From Trachipleistophora hominis (Eukaryota; Microsporidia; Pleistophoridae): a DNA stretch of 18,219 bases. The stretch is taken from positions 1-18,219 of the forward strand of contig JH994057.1 of the NCBI GenBank assembly GCA_000316135.1. The letters run 5' to 3'. The position numbers and the translations under genes are program-made. Below the pieces are notes generated by a model. It made no database searches. It worked only from the letters and a program-made list of their open reading frames with translations, and was not told the DNA's origin. This document shows, one piece after another, positions 17,693 to 18,219 of the stretch (its first letter is position 1; each line of letters begins with the position of its first letter).

Positions 17693-18219
17693 ATGTTTAG
17701 CTTTCTCTTACTGCTTGTACTACCAGCACACATTCGAGCAGAGCTTTATAAAATAAAAAACACCAAAACAAACACATACATAGGATTAGAAGGTAAATAT
17801 CCTACGTGGCTATCGCTTGAGAAATCAAATACATTCAAAGAAAAGCCGTCTAAGACCGACTCACGGGTCATAATAGAGGTTGTTGAATTATCTGGCAAAG
17901 TATGGGACATAGAAGGTAGTGCAAAGAACCTTATATTCTATCCTGAACACGGTGGGGCAAACCAGATATTCTTGGTAGAGCGGTCAGATGATGGTATAAT
18001 AAGGATATTAAACGGTGATCAATGTATCACATTCGTAGAAACTAACAATAGGTTTGAAAAGCAGCCTTGTGTAGACGGGTCTGAAGCACAGCGTTTCTAT
18101 CTGGCAGATGAGAACGGTATGGCAATTGGTGTGAATGAGTCCGTTGAAGCAGCTCTTGATTCACCTCCTGCAACTGAAGACGTGGGCCTCAAGGATGAAG
18201 ACGGTTCTGATCAATCTAT
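17693..18219 (+). CDS. Secreted ricin-B-lectin-like protein, 3' end beyond the window
   Basis: The first 175 residues are present; the frame is still open at the window edge. Residues 1-16 (MFSFLLLLVLPAHIRA) are a clear signal peptide. The mature part starts ELYKIKNTKTNTYIGLEG, the typical opening of microsporidian ricin-B-lectin (beta-trefoil) proteins, where a first strand is followed by a K.TYIGLEG-like turn. Trefoil marks follow: NQIFLVE (90-96), an ILNGDQCITF strand (105-114) with C111 paired probably to C126, and QRFYL (133-137), a variant of the Q.W motif. The segment after about residue 149 is acidic and Ser/Pro-rich, probably a linker. The upstream ATG at 17677 runs into a stop, so 17693 is the start. 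Such proteins are secreted and thought to bind sugars on host or spore surfaces; sugar binding here is not shown. It is lectin-like only, with no sign of an enzymatic toxin chain. Confidence 0.85.
   Translation, partial: MFSFLLLLVLPAHIRAELYKIKNTKTNTYIGLEGKYPTWLSLEKSNTFKEKPSKTDSRVIIEVVELSGKVWDIEGSAKNLIFYPEHGGANQIFLVERSDDGIIRILNGDQCITFVETNNRFEKQPCVDGSEAQRFYLADENGMAIGVNESVEAALDSPPATEDVGLKDEDGSDQS

Noticed and set aside
1..18219. CRISPR array, bacterial operon, viral insertion or rRNA operon
   Set aside because: No regularly spaced repeats, no Shine-Dalgarno-led gene clusters, no viral hallmark genes and no rRNA-like stretch were seen; uS13 is of eukaryotic type.

Overview
The window reads as nuclear DNA of a microsporidian (an intracellular fungal parasite) with a gene-sparse genome. 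The sequence is strongly AT-rich. The genes are compact, without evident introns, and use the standard genetic code. One gene is a eukaryote-type ribosomal protein uS13/S18. The other proteins suit this group: a secreted ricin-B-lectin-like protein, a large leucine-rich-repeat (LRR) protein, and small fungal-type zinc-ribbon proteins. Four of the seven gene models also have a C-triplet (CCC) just upstream of the ATG, as expected for microsporidian start signals. The species cannot be told from the sequence; an expanded-genome lineage of the Trachipleistophora/Vavraia type is an inference.

Layout. 1-1112: no protein gene, but a convincing candidate U2 snRNA (about 325-431). 1113-1418 (+): zinc-ribbon protein A. 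2049-2279 (+): copy 1 of an unrecognised dispersed family, converging with a secreted 232-residue cysteine-containing protein at 2347-3045 (-). 3046-6907: gene desert with a possible transposase scrap (3921-4064) and family copy 2 (4994-5122). 6908-7219 (+): zinc-ribbon protein B, a paralogue of A. 7495-7901 (-): frameshifted family copy 3. 9241-11214 (-): LRR protein whose reading frame continues past a TGA for 63 codons to a TAA at 9049-9051. 11428-11589 (-): possible family copy 5. 12683-13777 (+): decayed Merlin/ISXO2-like transposase candidate. 13907-14578 (+): SBDS/Sdo1 ribosome-maturation factor. 15658-16122 (+): uS13. 16183-16260 (+): possible family copy 4. 16613-17330 (-): possible LRR pseudogene. 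17693-end (+): ricin-B-lectin-like secreted protein, cut by the window edge.

Functional themes. SBDS and uS13 belong to ribosome biogenesis and translation, but each has its own start signal and they are about 1.1 kb apart, so there is no sign of co-transcription. The secreted protein, the LRR protein and the lectin-like protein belong to classes often lineage-specific and host-facing in microsporidia. The spaces between genes look like a graveyard of duplicated gene fragments and old transposon pieces. I see no operon, CRISPR array, tRNA, rRNA or integrated virus. The least explained element is the dispersed family marked by VNQRxxAMxxSSG.
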